Source: JASJAR01 sp038530285 (GTDB taxonomy: Bacteria; Pseudomonadota; Alphaproteobacteria; Rhodobacterales; Rhodobacteraceae). Taken from it: a DNA stretch of 64,000 bases. The notes under the pieces were generated by a model, which was given only the letters and a program-made list of their open reading frames with translations, ran no database searches and was not told the DNA's origin. The stretch lies in contig JBCBCY010000014.1 in assembly GCA_038530285.1 (NCBI GenBank), forward strand, positions 1 through 64,000. Direction: 5' to 3'. Below are positions 8,703 through 17,133 of the stretch, piece by piece. Position 1 is the stretch's first letter, and every line of letters begins with the position of its first letter. The position numbers and the translations under genes are program-made.

Positions 8703-9389
8703 CTGGAGACCGTCACGGATATCACAGGACCGGAAGCCGCTGGTCTGACAGGCTGGCTGGGGCAGGGTGGTCCGATCATCTGGATCATTGCGGCCCTGTC
8801 GGTGGTGGCTTTGACGTTGATCCTTTGGAAGGTGATGCGGTTGGCTGCCCTTGGGGCCTGGTCGGGCGGAGGTCGGACACAGGGCGCGGTGGACGCCTGG
8901 GCGGCAGGCGACACACATGGGGCGCTGCGCGCGGTGCAAGGGGCGTCTTCGATCCGCGCACGCGTGGCGGCCGCGGGGTTTGTCGCGGTCGAGACGCCGG
9001 AATTTTCCGCCCATGACGCCGAGGCCGAAATCACCCGGGTCGCGAAGGCCGAACTGGCTGAGGCGCGCCGGGGGCTAAAGGCGCTTGATATGATCGCGAC
9101 GATCGCGCCGCTTCTGGGGCTGTTGGGCACGGTCGTGGGCATGATCGCGGCCTTTCAGGCGATGCAGGCGGCGGGCGCGCGCACCGATCCTGCAGCCCTT
9201 GCCGGCGGCATATGGGAGGCGTTGTTGACCACCGCGGCAGGCATGGCGGTGGCGATCCCGGCGACCATGGCGCTGGGCTGGTTTGAAAGCGTGATCGACC
9301 GGTTGCGCGGTGACCTTGAAGACATCGGCACATGTATTCTTTTGCCTCGCAAGGCCCCCACCCGGTCTGTTGCAGAGGCCGCAGAATGA
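8703..9389 (+). CDS. ExbB/TolQ/MotA-type proton-channel protein
   Basis: This ExbB-family inner-membrane protein combines a first membrane helix (IIWIIAALSVVALTLILWKV), a cytoplasmic loop, and a C-terminal pair of helices with the family signature LLGLLGTVVGMIAAFQAM followed by AGMAVAIPATMALGW. The reading frame is open only from 8700, right after a stop at 8697-8699. The first helix lies upstream of the first GTG (8799/8802), so a full-length protein of about 228 residues would have to start at the CTG at 8703, which has GGAG at 8691-8694. A GTG start would cut the helix in two. It overlaps the next gene by ATGA. Confidence 0.75.
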   Translation: METVTDITGPEAAGLTGWLGQGGPIIWIIAALSVVALTLILWKVMRLAALGAWSGGGRTQGAVDAWAAGDTHGALRAVQGASSIRARVAAAGFVAVETPEFSAHDAEAEITRVAKAELAEARRGLKALDMIATIAPLLGLLGTVVGMIAAFQAMQAAGARTDPAALAGGIWEALLTTAAGMAVAIPATMALGWFESVIDRLRGDLEDIGTCILLPRKAPTRSVAEAAE

Positions 9390-9769
9390 GCCTTGATCTT
9401 GGCACGGCCCCCCTGCGGCGGCGGCTGAGCCTGACGCCGATGATCGATATCGTGTTTTTGCTGATCGTGTTTTTCATGCTGGCGGCCGGGTTCAGCCCCG
9501 ACATGCGCCTGAATGTTTCGACAGGGGGCGCTGGGGTGGCGGGCTATTCCGGGCCACCGCGGTTGGTGGATATTCATGCCGACAAAATCCTATTAAATGG
9601 CATTGAGACGCCGCGCACCGAGCTGGCCGACGCCCTGAGCCGGCTGGTGGAGGGGCGCGAGGACGCCATTGTGCTGCGCGCCAACGCGCCTGCCCGTCTG
9701 GGTGACCTGACCCGCGTGATCGATCTGTTGACCGCCGCGGGGTTCACCAGTCTGGTCTTGGTGGAATGA
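9386..9769 (+). CDS. ExbD/TolR-type protein, first copy
   Basis: 127 residues: a short cytoplasmic N-terminus, a membrane helix beginning LTPMIDIVFLLIVFFML and a periplasmic domain ending in VIDLLTAAGFTSLVLVE. The Asp in PMIDIVFLL is the proton-carrying residue of ExbD/TolR proteins, so this copy should be functional in proton-driven energisation of TonB. The start overlaps the ExbB stop and the stop overlaps the second ExbD start, both by 4 nt. Confidence 0.88.
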   Translation: MSLDLGTAPLRRRLSLTPMIDIVFLLIVFFMLAAGFSPDMRLNVSTGGAGVAGYSGPPRLVDIHADKILLNGIETPRTELADALSRLVEGREDAIVLRANAPARLGDLTRVIDLLTAAGFTSLVLVE

Positions 9770-10176
9770 CGATGCTGGATCTTGGCACGCCACCCCCAGC
9801 GCGACCGCGCGAACGCATTTTGCCGATGATCAATGTCGCCTTCTTGTTGTTGATCATGGTTGTGATGTTGGCCGAATTCACGGCCCCAGCCCCGTTTGAC
9901 GTCATACCGCCTGAGAGTGCGCGCGAAGATCGCGCAGGCCAAGAGATGGTGCTTTTCATCCGCGCAGACGGCGCGATGAATTTTCGCGGTACCGCAGGCG
10001 AAGAGGCTGTGTTCGCCGAACTGGCGGCCATCTGTGGCAGCGCGGGCTGCGGCCCGGATGCGGTCTTGTCGATCAAGGCAGATCAGGATGTGTCAGGGGT
10101 GGTGTTCGCGCAGGTTCTGGGCCGCCTGCAATCGGTCGGATTTGACCAGGTTGAAATCGTGACGGTCCTGCCATGA
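9766..10176 (+). CDS. ExbD-like protein, second copy, lacking the canonical helix Asp
   Basis: 136 residues with one N-terminal membrane helix, ILPMINVAFLLLIMVVMLAEF, and a periplasmic domain ending VLGRLQSVGFDQVEIVTVLP. Where the first copy has PMIDIVFLL, this copy reads PMINVAFLL: the proton-relay Asp is replaced by Asn. That suggests a structural or regulatory partner rather than a second proton carrier (inference). Two nearby starts exist (9766 and 9772); the first gives an ATGA overlap with the preceding gene. Confidence 0.85.
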   Translation: MTMLDLGTPPPARPRERILPMINVAFLLLIMVVMLAEFTAPAPFDVIPPESAREDRAGQEMVLFIRADGAMNFRGTAGEEAVFAELAAICGSAGCGPDAVLSIKADQDVSGVVFAQVLGRLQSVGFDQVEIVTVLP

Positions 10177-11144
10177 CGGGACGTATGCATTTGGGGCTGG
10201 CCTTCGGGGCGGCGCTGGCTTTGCATGGCGGGGCCGTGGCGCTATGGGCGCCCACCGGCGAACGCGGCGAAGGCGGACCGGGGGGAACGGCGCGTGTGAC
10301 GCTTGCAGCCTCTGCCGGGGCGGAGGCCATGGTCAACGCGTGGGAACGTGCACCCACCGCACAAAACCGCGCCGTTGTGCAGGCCTCTGCCCCGTTGGAA
10401 ACAGAGGTTCCCAGTGCTGAGGTGTTGCAAGATCAGGGGCCGCGCTTGGTTGCGCCCCCGGCAAGGCCGCGCGCGGCCAGAGCGGACGCCCTGCCGATGG
10501 CCAGACCGGACGCGCCGAGACGGTCTGATGTGCCTATTGCGGCGGTGGCCGCAGCGCTGGCCCCGTTGCCCCAGGCCGATGAGAGCCTTGCCCCAGGGCT
10601 TGTCGCGCCAGATAGGCTTGCCGTCTTGCGCAGCGCCCCCGACAAGATCGACCAGCCCACCGTGGCGGCCTTGCCCCGGATTGCAGCCGAGGCCCCGGTC
10701 GACGTTCTGCGCCCGAGGGCTGCCGACACCCGGCCCAGACCACGCCCGTCGCCCGCCGCAGAAGCCCGGGCCGCAACGGTCGCGGCAGGGGATGGTGCGG
10801 CCCACCGCAGCGGGCAGGGTGGAACGCCGAGCACACAGGCCGACACCAGCCGCGCAAAGGCCAGTTTGATGGCGCGCTGGGGGGCTGAAATCCGCAACCG
10901 TGTGGAACGGCGCAAAAGCTACCCGGCCGCCGCAGGCGGGGCATCGGGCAAGACGGTTTTGCAGTTGTCGGTCAACGCTGGTGGCCGTTTGACGGCGGTC
11001 GGGGTGGTGCAAAGTTCAGGCGTGGCGGCGATTGACCGCGCAGCCGTTGGAGCCGTGCGCCGGGCAGGCCGGTTTCCTACCGCCCCCGACGGTTTGGGGG
11101 CCGGGCCCCATGCGTTCCGGCTGTCTTTGGCGTTTCGCGGCTAG
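10173..11144 (+). CDS. TonB-family energy transducer
   Basis: 323 residues: an N-terminal membrane anchor (HLGLAFGAALALHGGAVALW), a long proline- and alanine-rich periplasmic linker (about residues 80-230) and a C-terminal TonB domain from about residue 232 (ARWGAEIRNRVERRKSYPAAA, later GVVQSSGVAAIDRAAVGAV). It should couple the ExbB/ExbD proton motor to an outer-membrane receptor. It overlaps the second ExbD gene by 4 nt. No TonB-dependent receptor lies nearby, so the cargo is unknown. Its 3' end overlaps the convergent kinase gene by 4 nt. Confidence 0.87.
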   Translation: MTGRMHLGLAFGAALALHGGAVALWAPTGERGEGGPGGTARVTLAASAGAEAMVNAWERAPTAQNRAVVQASAPLETEVPSAEVLQDQGPRLVAPPARPRAARADALPMARPDAPRRSDVPIAAVAAALAPLPQADESLAPGLVAPDRLAVLRSAPDKIDQPTVAALPRIAAEAPVDVLRPRAADTRPRPRPSPAAEARAATVAAGDGAAHRSGQGGTPSTQADTSRAKASLMARWGAEIRNRVERRKSYPAAAGGASGKTVLQLSVNAGGRLTAVGVVQSSGVAAIDRAAVGAVRRAGRFPTAPDGLGAGPHAFRLSLAFRG

Positions 11145-12409
11145 GCGGGCGCCCCGGCCAGGGTCGCCACCCCGACGCTGGCCTCGGTCTGAGGCGCCTC
11201 AGACAAGGGCAACCCAAGGGCGCATTCGCGGATGGCGCGCCAAACGGGATTTTGGGCCCCGCCGCCTGCGCTGTAGACATGGGTCGGGAAAATCCCGCCC
11301 CGGTCCGCGATGGATTGGTAGGCGGCGCGTTCGATCCGGGCCATGGCTTCGAACATCGCTTTCAAAAAAACCTGGTCGTCTTCGGGGCGCGGGGCCAGAC
11401 GCGGCGCGAGGGTGGGGTCGTTCACCGGGAACCGCTCGCCCGGTTGCAGCAGCGGGTAGTAATCAAGACCTGTGGGCGGATCGACGGCCATCCCCTGGGT
11501 CAGGCCGATCAGTTCATCTGTGGAAAAGTAATGGGCCAGCACCGCGCCGCCGGTGTTTGATGCCCCGCCCGCCAGCCAGACATCGCCCAACCGGTGCGAA
11601 TAAAGACCCGTGGCGGGATCGTCGATGCGCGTGGGGCTGAGCAATTTCACCGCCAGCGTCGAGCCGAGCGAGGTCACCGCATGGCCTGCTTTCAACGGCG
11701 CGCTGGCCAGGAACGCAGCGGTGCTGTCGGTGGTGCCAGCGTGGATTTGCGCCTTGGCCGAGAGCCCGAACCGGGTCGCAATGTCGGCGGCCACGCGGCC
11801 AAGGGCTTCACCCACGGGCCGCACATCAGGCAAAAGGGCAGGATCGATCAGCGCGCCGATCCAATCGGGCCAGGCCTCAGCCCCCGGGTCGAACCCGGTC
11901 TTCAGGGCATTGTTGTGGTCTGACATCCCGCCCCGACCCATCAGGCGCGCGGCGATGAAATCGGCCTGGTGCAACAGATGCACAGGGCGCGCGTCGGCGG
12001 TGGCGACAAGGCGCATCGCACGCGCCAGCGCGGAATTGCTGCCCTGGGTGATGTGGGTTTCCGGGGCGATGGCGGCGATCCGGCTGGCTTCGGCGTCAAA
12101 GCCTTTGGAATTGTACATCAGCGCGGGCGACACTGGCGTCAGCGCCGCATCGGTCAGGACCATCGAGCCTGAGGTGCCATCAACGGCGATGCCCGTAATC
12201 TCGGTACCTGCGCGGCCGATGTCGGTCAGGGCCGTCATTTGGGCCGACAGGCAGGCCGCGACCGCGTCCCACCATTTGTCTGCATCGATCCGGTCGGGGT
12301 CTTGGGCAGGGTGGCTGGCGCGTGCGCTGGACACAACCGCGCCACCCGCGTCAATGACCGCGCTGCGCACGCCCGAGGTGCCGATGTCTATGCCAAGGCG
12401 CAGGCTCAC
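11141..12409 (-). CDS. FGGY-family carbohydrate kinase
   Basis: A 422-residue sugar kinase of the FGGY/actin fold. The phosphate-binding loop LGIDIGTSGVRSAVID is at the N-terminus, VDGTSGSMVLTD near residue 92, HAGTTDSTAAFLAS in the middle, and SAGGGAQNPVWRAI near the C-terminus. It is shorter than xylulokinase or gluconokinase (about 480-500). The substrate could be a ketose or an aldonate; sequence alone does not decide. It starts with GTG, overlapping the aldolase stop (GTGA), and is the last gene of the lactonase-HAD-aldolase-kinase operon. Confidence 0.82.
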   Translation of the reverse strand: MSLRLGIDIGTSGVRSAVIDAGGAVVSSARASHPAQDPDRIDADKWWDAVAACLSAQMTALTDIGRAGTEITGIAVDGTSGSMVLTDAALTPVSPALMYNSKGFDAEASRIAAIAPETHITQGSNSALARAMRLVATADARPVHLLHQADFIAARLMGRGGMSDHNNALKTGFDPGAEAWPDWIGALIDPALLPDVRPVGEALGRVAADIATRFGLSAKAQIHAGTTDSTAAFLASAPLKAGHAVTSLGSTLAVKLLSPTRIDDPATGLYSHRLGDVWLAGGASNTGGAVLAHYFSTDELIGLTQGMAVDPPTGLDYYPLLQPGERFPVNDPTLAPRLAPRPEDDQVFLKAMFEAMARIERAAYQSIADRGGIFPTHVYSAGGGAQNPVWRAIRECALGLPLSEAPQTEASVGVATLAGAPA

Positions 12410-13380
12410 GTGCGCGCCGCAAGCGCCTGGCGGTATTTCTCGGCGTCCCAGTTGAGAAGTTCGGCTTCCGCGTCTGGCCCGATGGGATCAAGCGACCAGT
12501 CTGCAGGCACCCGCGACAAGACGTCGGAGAGGCATTTCAGCATCGCCTGCTGGCTGGGGGTGGCCCCATGGCGCAGCGCAACCCCGGCGCCTTCCAGCAC
12601 GATGGCGGGGGGGGCGCCGTCATGGTCGCGGGCGGGCAGTGCCGGGCCCAGAAAGACGACGTGGTCGGGATAATACGTGCCGGACAAGGCGCGTTTCGCC
12701 GCCACCGGATCAAGGGCAAGCCAGCTTTGATCGGCCCAGTCGAACCCGTCCGGCGCCAAGCCTTGCGGAGCCGCTGCGGTGTCGGCCACCACGGAAATGG
12801 AAAGGCGCGCTTCCACATCGGCCACAAGATCAGACACCGCTTCGACCGAGGGGCCGCAACAGATCAGCCCGTGGTTTTGCAGGATATAGACCTGTGTGTC
12901 AGGTGTGGTCCGCGCCAGGATCTGGCGCGTCAACGGCAGGCCCGGTTTGGCATAGGGCACCACCGCATAGGCCAGCCCAGCCAGTTTGTCGGCGAGCATC
13001 GCGCGCCCTTCCGGGCTGATCGCATGGGTGATGGTGGCCACCGAGTGCGAATGGGCGACGACGGCGTGATCAAGGGCGGCGTGAAACGTGGTTTCAATTG
13101 ACGGGCGCAGGGTCACACCTGCGTCGATCACGGTGGTTTTGCAGGACCCATCGCCGGCCTCTTCGCGCGCTTCGGCTTGTGCTGCGGCGCGGTCGACCGG
13201 CACGAAGATCATGTCGCGTTCCGCGTTGGCCAGTTCGGTGCCCGAGGCTTTGATCCACATGACGGTGGCGTTCTTGATGGATGTGTTCCCGCCCGGCCCC
13301 TGCACTTGCAACGGGTCCTGGCCCAACCGGGCCGACAGGGCGCGAAAAGCGGGGGTGAGAAGTTCGGGCGCGGTGGTCAT
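12406..13380 (-). CDS. Class II aldolase/adducin family protein, long form
   Basis: 324 residues; the first two thirds form a class II (zinc) aldolase domain. GPGGNTSIK (about residue 29) and WIKASGTEL bind the phosphate in this family. HSHSVATI and LQNHGLICCG carry the metal-binding histidines. The roughly 100-residue C-terminal extension resembles the long RhaD/RhaE-type aldolase branch rather than fuculose aldolases. It likely splits the phosphorylated product of the neighbouring FGGY kinase (inference). Start and stop both overlap neighbours by 4 nt, showing a tight operon. Confidence 0.8.
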   Translation of the reverse strand: MTTAPELLTPAFRALSARLGQDPLQVQGPGGNTSIKNATVMWIKASGTELANAERDMIFVPVDRAAAQAEAREEAGDGSCKTTVIDAGVTLRPSIETTFHAALDHAVVAHSHSVATITHAISPEGRAMLADKLAGLAYAVVPYAKPGLPLTRQILARTTPDTQVYILQNHGLICCGPSVEAVSDLVADVEARLSISVVADTAAAPQGLAPDGFDWADQSWLALDPVAAKRALSGTYYPDHVVFLGPALPARDHDGAPPAIVLEGAGVALRHGATPSQQAMLKCLSDVLSRVPADWSLDPIGPDAEAELLNWDAEKYRQALAART

Positions 13381-14213
13381 TGCAAAACCTCAATCGAATG
13401 GGTGGGCACGGCTGCACCTTCGGCCGCCACAAGCCGGGTCAGCGTCGCGGTCAGATCGGTGCCCGCAAAATCCGGCGCGTGGATGCCACCACGCACAAAC
13501 AGGCTGTCCCATCCTGCCGCCTGGGCCCCGGCGATGTCATGTTCCAGACTGTCGCCGACCATCAGCAGATTGTCCGACCCAAGGGCGGTGACCAGTGCGT
13601 CATAGACCGGCCGGTGGGGCTTGCCATAAAACCGTACCGTGCCGCCTGCATCGGCGTAGTCGTGGGCCAGCGCCCCGGGCGAAGTGACATAGCCGCCGCC
13701 GCGCGGGCTTTTACGGTCGGGGTTCGAACAGTAAAGTGGCAGGTCCCGGGCGCGCGCGGTCTCAAGCACCGCCTTTGGACCACTGTGGTCGTCGCCATCG
13801 GGCAGGCCCATCAAAAGGACCGCGTCGGCGAGTTCCAGCGACGCAACCAGAACACCGGCCTGATCGCCCGCCCATTGGGCCGCATCACCAGGTGCCCCTT
13901 CGATCGGGTAGAGCCGCCGCTGGGGCACGACACCGGCGGCGATATCAAGATAAAGCGCCTCGCCCGAGGTCATCACAACCTCAAACAACGTCTCGGGAAA
14001 GCCTTTGGAGGCGATCCGCGCCGCGTTGAGGTCCGACCGCTTGCCGGAATTCGACAGGACCGCCAGCCGGGTGCCCGACCGGTGCAGGGCTTTCAGGGCC
14101 TCGACCGCGCCGGGATAAGGCGTTTGCCCGTCGTGCAGCACACCCCATTGGTCAAGGACCACGGCGTCGTAATCCGCTGCAACCTCAGCCAGCTTGTCGA
14201 TAAACCGGGTCAC
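13377..14213 (-). CDS. HAD-like class IIA protein (TIGR01459-type), altered DxD motif
   Basis: 278 residues with a NagD-like HAD layout. The first motif reads VVLDQWGVLHDG (Asp21, Trp23), the second VLSNSGKR, and the late acidic motif is MVGDSLEHDIAGAQAAG. In most HAD phosphatases the residue two after the nucleophile is Asp; here it is Trp, a feature I associate with the TIGR01459 subfamily, whose activity is not established. It may remove a phosphate from a pathway intermediate. It starts with GTG, 5 nt after the lactonase stop, and overlaps the aldolase start by 4 nt. Confidence 0.78.
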   Translation of the reverse strand: MTRFIDKLAEVAADYDAVVLDQWGVLHDGQTPYPGAVEALKALHRSGTRLAVLSNSGKRSDLNAARIASKGFPETLFEVVMTSGEALYLDIAAGVVPQRRLYPIEGAPGDAAQWAGDQAGVLVASLELADAVLLMGLPDGDDHSGPKAVLETARARDLPLYCSNPDRKSPRGGGYVTSPGALAHDYADAGGTVRFYGKPHRPVYDALVTALGSDNLLMVGDSLEHDIAGAQAAGWDSLFVRGGIHAPDFAGTDLTATLTRLVAAEGAAVPTHSIEVLQ

Positions 14214-14218
14214 GGGGG

Positions 14219-15151
14219 TCAGTATTCGGCCATGTCCTTGGGCGCCTTCAGCGACGCCAGATAGGCTTCGACGTCCTCGGGCTTCATCGCGGCTGCGGCC
14301 TTGTCGATGGTGCCATCGGGCATGTCGCCGAAGTAGAACTTGAAGCCGGGGATAAACTGGCGGCGCTTGCGGATGGGCATGCCTTCGTAAGGATAGACGT
14401 CCGACCGTGCATTGGCGTCTTCATCGTGGCAGGGCAGGACGTAATCGGCGCGTTTGTCGATTTCTTCGACCGATTTCCAACCTTCGTAGGAATTCACAAA
14501 GCGCGCAGGCACCCAATAGCGCCAGGCTTCGGCCGGGTTGGGTTCAAGATTGCGTTCGACAAAGATCGCGTCGCCCACGACGCAGATGTCGCCCATGGAC
14601 GTGGCCACGGACACCGCCATATGGCCGACCGAATGGCCCGGCGTGTGGAACATGGTGATGCCCGGCAGGACTTCGCATTCGTCTTCGACGGCTTCGAACA
14701 CACAGCCCGCATAGGCCTGTTCGACACCAATGTTGGCTTCATAGGTGCGGTAGTACAAAGGCAGCGGGTTATAGGCCATTTCGATCTCGGCCTTCGGCGC
14801 GATGTAGCGCGCATTCTTGAACATCTTCATGTTCTGGACGTGGTCCCAATGAAGGTGCGTGAACACGATGGCGTCGATCTCATCGGGGTGAACGCCGAGG
14901 TTTTGTTCCAGGTGTTCATGCACCTGCAAACAGCCGCGCTTTTCACATTTGTGGTGGTACTTGGTGGCGCGTTCTTCGTCGGGCAGGCCGGTGTCGATCA
15001 GGATCTTGTGGGTGCCGGTGTCGACGTAGTGGCAATAGACCGGGTTCCAGTACTTTTTACCCGCCGGACCTTTCCAGAAGATGTAAGTGCCAAGGTCGGC
15101 TTCCAGCCAGCCGGTATTGATGGGATAGATTTTTGTCTCGGCTACACCCAT
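14219..15151 (-). CDS. Metallo-beta-lactamase-fold lactonase (AHL-lactonase-like family)
   Basis: 310 residues. The di-zinc motif FTHLHWDHVQN is at about residues 97-107, followed by TPGHSVGHMAV and VVGDAIF, as in the N-acyl-homoserine lactonase family. It is the first gene of the kinase/aldolase operon and sits 27 nt from a perfect copy of the GntR operator. A role in opening a sugar lactone is therefore more likely than quorum quenching, although the LuxI system in this window makes the latter worth testing. The Met chosen has GGAGGG upstream; that site overlaps an alternative ATG four codons earlier (15163). Confidence 0.8.
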   Translation of the reverse strand: MGVAETKIYPINTGWLEADLGTYIFWKGPAGKKYWNPVYCHYVDTGTHKILIDTGLPDEERATKYHHKCEKRGCLQVHEHLEQNLGVHPDEIDAIVFTHLHWDHVQNMKMFKNARYIAPKAEIEMAYNPLPLYYRTYEANIGVEQAYAGCVFEAVEDECEVLPGITMFHTPGHSVGHMAVSVATSMGDICVVGDAIFVERNLEPNPAEAWRYWVPARFVNSYEGWKSVEEIDKRADYVLPCHDEDANARSDVYPYEGMPIRKRRQFIPGFKFYFGDMPDGTIDKAAAAMKPEDVEAYLASLKAPKDMAEY

Positions 15152-15177
15152 GGGTCCCTCCATACGCCACGATTCTA

Positions 15178-15191
15178 TTTTGTATACAAAA
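15178..15191. promoter_or_regulatory. GntR operator palindrome, left copy
   Basis: TTTTGTATACAAAA, a perfect 14-bp palindrome 27 nt upstream of the lactonase start. The identical sequence occurs at 15978-15991. GTATAC-centred palindromes are typical sites of GntR/FCD regulators, and a gene for one lies between the two copies. Confidence 0.8.
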
Positions 15192-15238
15192 AGAAGAAAG
15201 CGGACACCGGTGCAAGCGAAAAGTCGGGCCTGCGGCGA

Positions 15239-15904
15239 TTAGTTCGCGCTGAGGGTCTTGAGGAAGGATTCGGTCATATGCGCGCGCATGCCCTTGGACG
15301 CGGCGGCGGAATCTTCCGAAAAGATGCTTTCGATCAGGCCCCGGTGGCTGTCGGCTGAGGCGACAAGATCGGCCTTGGTTTCGATCCGCTTGGCGCGGAA
15401 CGGGCCCGTGCGGCGGCGAAACTCCGACGCGATCTCGGCCATGTAAGGGTTTCCGGTCGCGTCATAGATGGCCATGTGGAAGGCTTCATTGGCGTGCAGA
15501 TAGGCCGAACGGTCGCCGCGTTCGGCAGCCTCAACACAGGCGGTTTGTGCTTCTATGATGCGGGTGCGGGTCAATAGATTCAGGCGTTGCGACGCGATCC
15601 GGGCGCAGGCGGCCTCGATTTCATGCATGGCTTCGAAGATCTGGCTGAGCTCTTCGCGAGTGTATTGCGCCACAAAGACACCGCGCCTTTCGCCTGCCAC
15701 CAGAATGCCTTGGGCGGTCAGCCGCGACAGGGCTTCGCGCACCGGCGTGCGAGAGGCGCCAAACCGTGTCGCAAGGCCCACCTCATCGAGCCGCTGGCCC
15801 GGCGCCAACTCGCCCGCGCTGATCTCATCGCGCAGGGCCAGTTCAATCCGCTGTGCTGTAGACAGTTTGGCTTCGGGAATGGATTTATCGGTGTCTTTCG
15901 GCAT
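15239..15904 (-). CDS. GntR family transcriptional regulator, FadR/FCD subfamily
   Basis: 221 residues: a winged helix-turn-helix in the first 75 residues (LDEVGLATRFGASRTPVREALSRL) and an all-helical FCD ligand domain behind it with the expected metal-ligand pattern (EAFHMAIYDATGN, later DSHRGLIES). It most likely represses the divergent ABC operon and the lactonase operon, releasing the operators when a sugar acid or lactone binds. It lies between two identical TTTTGTATACAAAA palindromes. Transcription from its start at 15904 points toward the lactonase operon, so read-through into that operon is possible. Confidence 0.9.
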   Translation of the reverse strand: MPKDTDKSIPEAKLSTAQRIELALRDEISAGELAPGQRLDEVGLATRFGASRTPVREALSRLTAQGILVAGERRGVFVAQYTREELSQIFEAMHEIEAACARIASQRLNLLTRTRIIEAQTACVEAAERGDRSAYLHANEAFHMAIYDATGNPYMAEIASEFRRRTGPFRAKRIETKADLVASADSHRGLIESIFSEDSAAASKGMRAHMTESFLKTLSAN

Positions 15905-15957
15905 ATATCTTCTGGTTCCTTCCCCTCAACGCTAGCGCAAATTTGTCGCAAGCGCAA

Positions 15958-15971
15958 TTTTGTATGTTTAC
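15958..15971. promoter_or_regulatory. Degenerate auxiliary GntR half-operator
   Basis: TTTTGTATGTTTAC keeps the left half of the palindrome found at 15978-15991 and is offset by 20 nt, about two helical turns. It could be a secondary site for cooperative binding (inference). Confidence 0.4.
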
Positions 15972-15977
15972 TTTTAG

Positions 15978-15991
15978 TTTTGTATACAAAA
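15978..15991. promoter_or_regulatory. GntR operator palindrome, right copy
   Basis: A second perfect TTTTGTATACAAAA, located between the GntR gene start (15904) and the ABC transporter start (16022), where it can control both divergent promoters. Confidence 0.82.
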
Positions 15992-16021
15992 TAGTCGTCG
16001 AAACGGGAGGAAGGGGAATCG

Positions 16022-17104
16022 ATGCCACAGATACGGCTCGACAAGTTGGTGAAGCGCTACGGCGATGTCGAAGTGCTTCACGAAATCGATCTTTCCATGG
16101 AGGACAATGAGTTTACAGTGCTCGTTGGCCCGTCGGGATGCGGAAAATCTACGACCTTGCGGATGATTGCAGGGCTCGAAAGCGTGTCCGAAGGCGAAAT
16201 CTACGTCGACGATGCGCCGGTCAGCCATCTGGACCCCAAAGATCGCGGGCTTGCGATGGTGTTTCAGGACTACGCGCTTTACCCGCATATGGACGTCGCC
16301 AAGAACATCTCGTTCGCGCTGCGTTTGCAGAAGCGCCCGCAGGCGGAAATCAACGCGAAGGTCAAGGAAGTGGCCGAGATTGTCGGGCTGTCGGACTTCC
16401 TGCACCGCAAACCCGGCGCCTTGTCGGGCGGTCAGCGCCAACGGGTCGCGATGGCGCGCGCGCTGGCCAAAGACAGCGATATTTTCCTCTTTGATGAGCC
16501 TTTGTCGAACCTCGACGCCAAGCTGCGTGGACAGATGCGCGCGGAGCTTGCGATGATGTCCCAGCGGGTCGAAAAGAATATGATCTATGTGACCCACGAC
16601 CAGATCGAGGCGATGACGCTGGCTGATCGGATCGTGGTGATGCATGGCGGATACATCCAGCAGCAGGGCACACCGGCGGAATTGTTCAAACGGCCCGCCA
16701 ACAAGTTCGTGGCCGGTTTTCTGGGCTCCCCGCCGATGAACTTCCTTGAAGCCACATTGGTCACCGAGGGTGAGACGACCTTTGCGGTGGGCAATAGCTT
16801 CAAGATTGCCATCCCCGCGGACCGCTTGCCGAAATCAGGCGGGGCCAAGGGGGTGACGCTGGGCATCCGGCCGTCGGATCTGAATTACGACGCCAATGCA
16901 GCCGACGCCGAGGCCTTGGACCTCAGCGTCACTGTGTCTGAATACATCGGCGCGCAATCTGTGCTGTTGTGCGATTGCGGTGGGACAACGGTCACGGTCG
17001 AATTGAAGTCCGAGACCCCCATCGCACTAGGAGAAACCCTGAGGTTCGCGGTCAGGCCTGAGGGAATTCACTTATTTGACCAAAAGACGGAAGCGGCGCT
17101 GTAG
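16022..17104 (+). CDS. Sugar ABC transporter ATP-binding protein (MalK/UgpC type)
   Basis: 360 residues. Walker A GPSGCGKST (36-44), signature LSGGQRQR, Walker B FLFDEPLSNLD and the switch histidine in YVTHDQIEAM are all intact. The C-terminal third is the regulatory TOBE domain typical of MalK/UgpC proteins. It powers the importer whose other parts follow. It starts at ATG 16022 after GGAGGAAGGGG, 30 nt downstream of the GntR operator, and is the first gene of the operon. The order ATPase - binding protein - permeases is unusual but seen in Rhodobacterales. Confidence 0.93.
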   Translation: MPQIRLDKLVKRYGDVEVLHEIDLSMEDNEFTVLVGPSGCGKSTTLRMIAGLESVSEGEIYVDDAPVSHLDPKDRGLAMVFQDYALYPHMDVAKNISFALRLQKRPQAEINAKVKEVAEIVGLSDFLHRKPGALSGGQRQRVAMARALAKDSDIFLFDEPLSNLDAKLRGQMRAELAMMSQRVEKNMIYVTHDQIEAMTLADRIVVMHGGYIQQQGTPAELFKRPANKFVAGFLGSPPMNFLEATLVTEGETTFAVGNSFKIAIPADRLPKSGGAKGVTLGIRPSDLNYDANAADAEALDLSVTVSEYIGAQSVLLCDCGGTTVTVELKSETPIALGETLRFAVRPEGIHLFDQKTEAAL

Positions 17105-17133
17105 CCGCCAAGCATAAACGGGAGGTAACTTTT

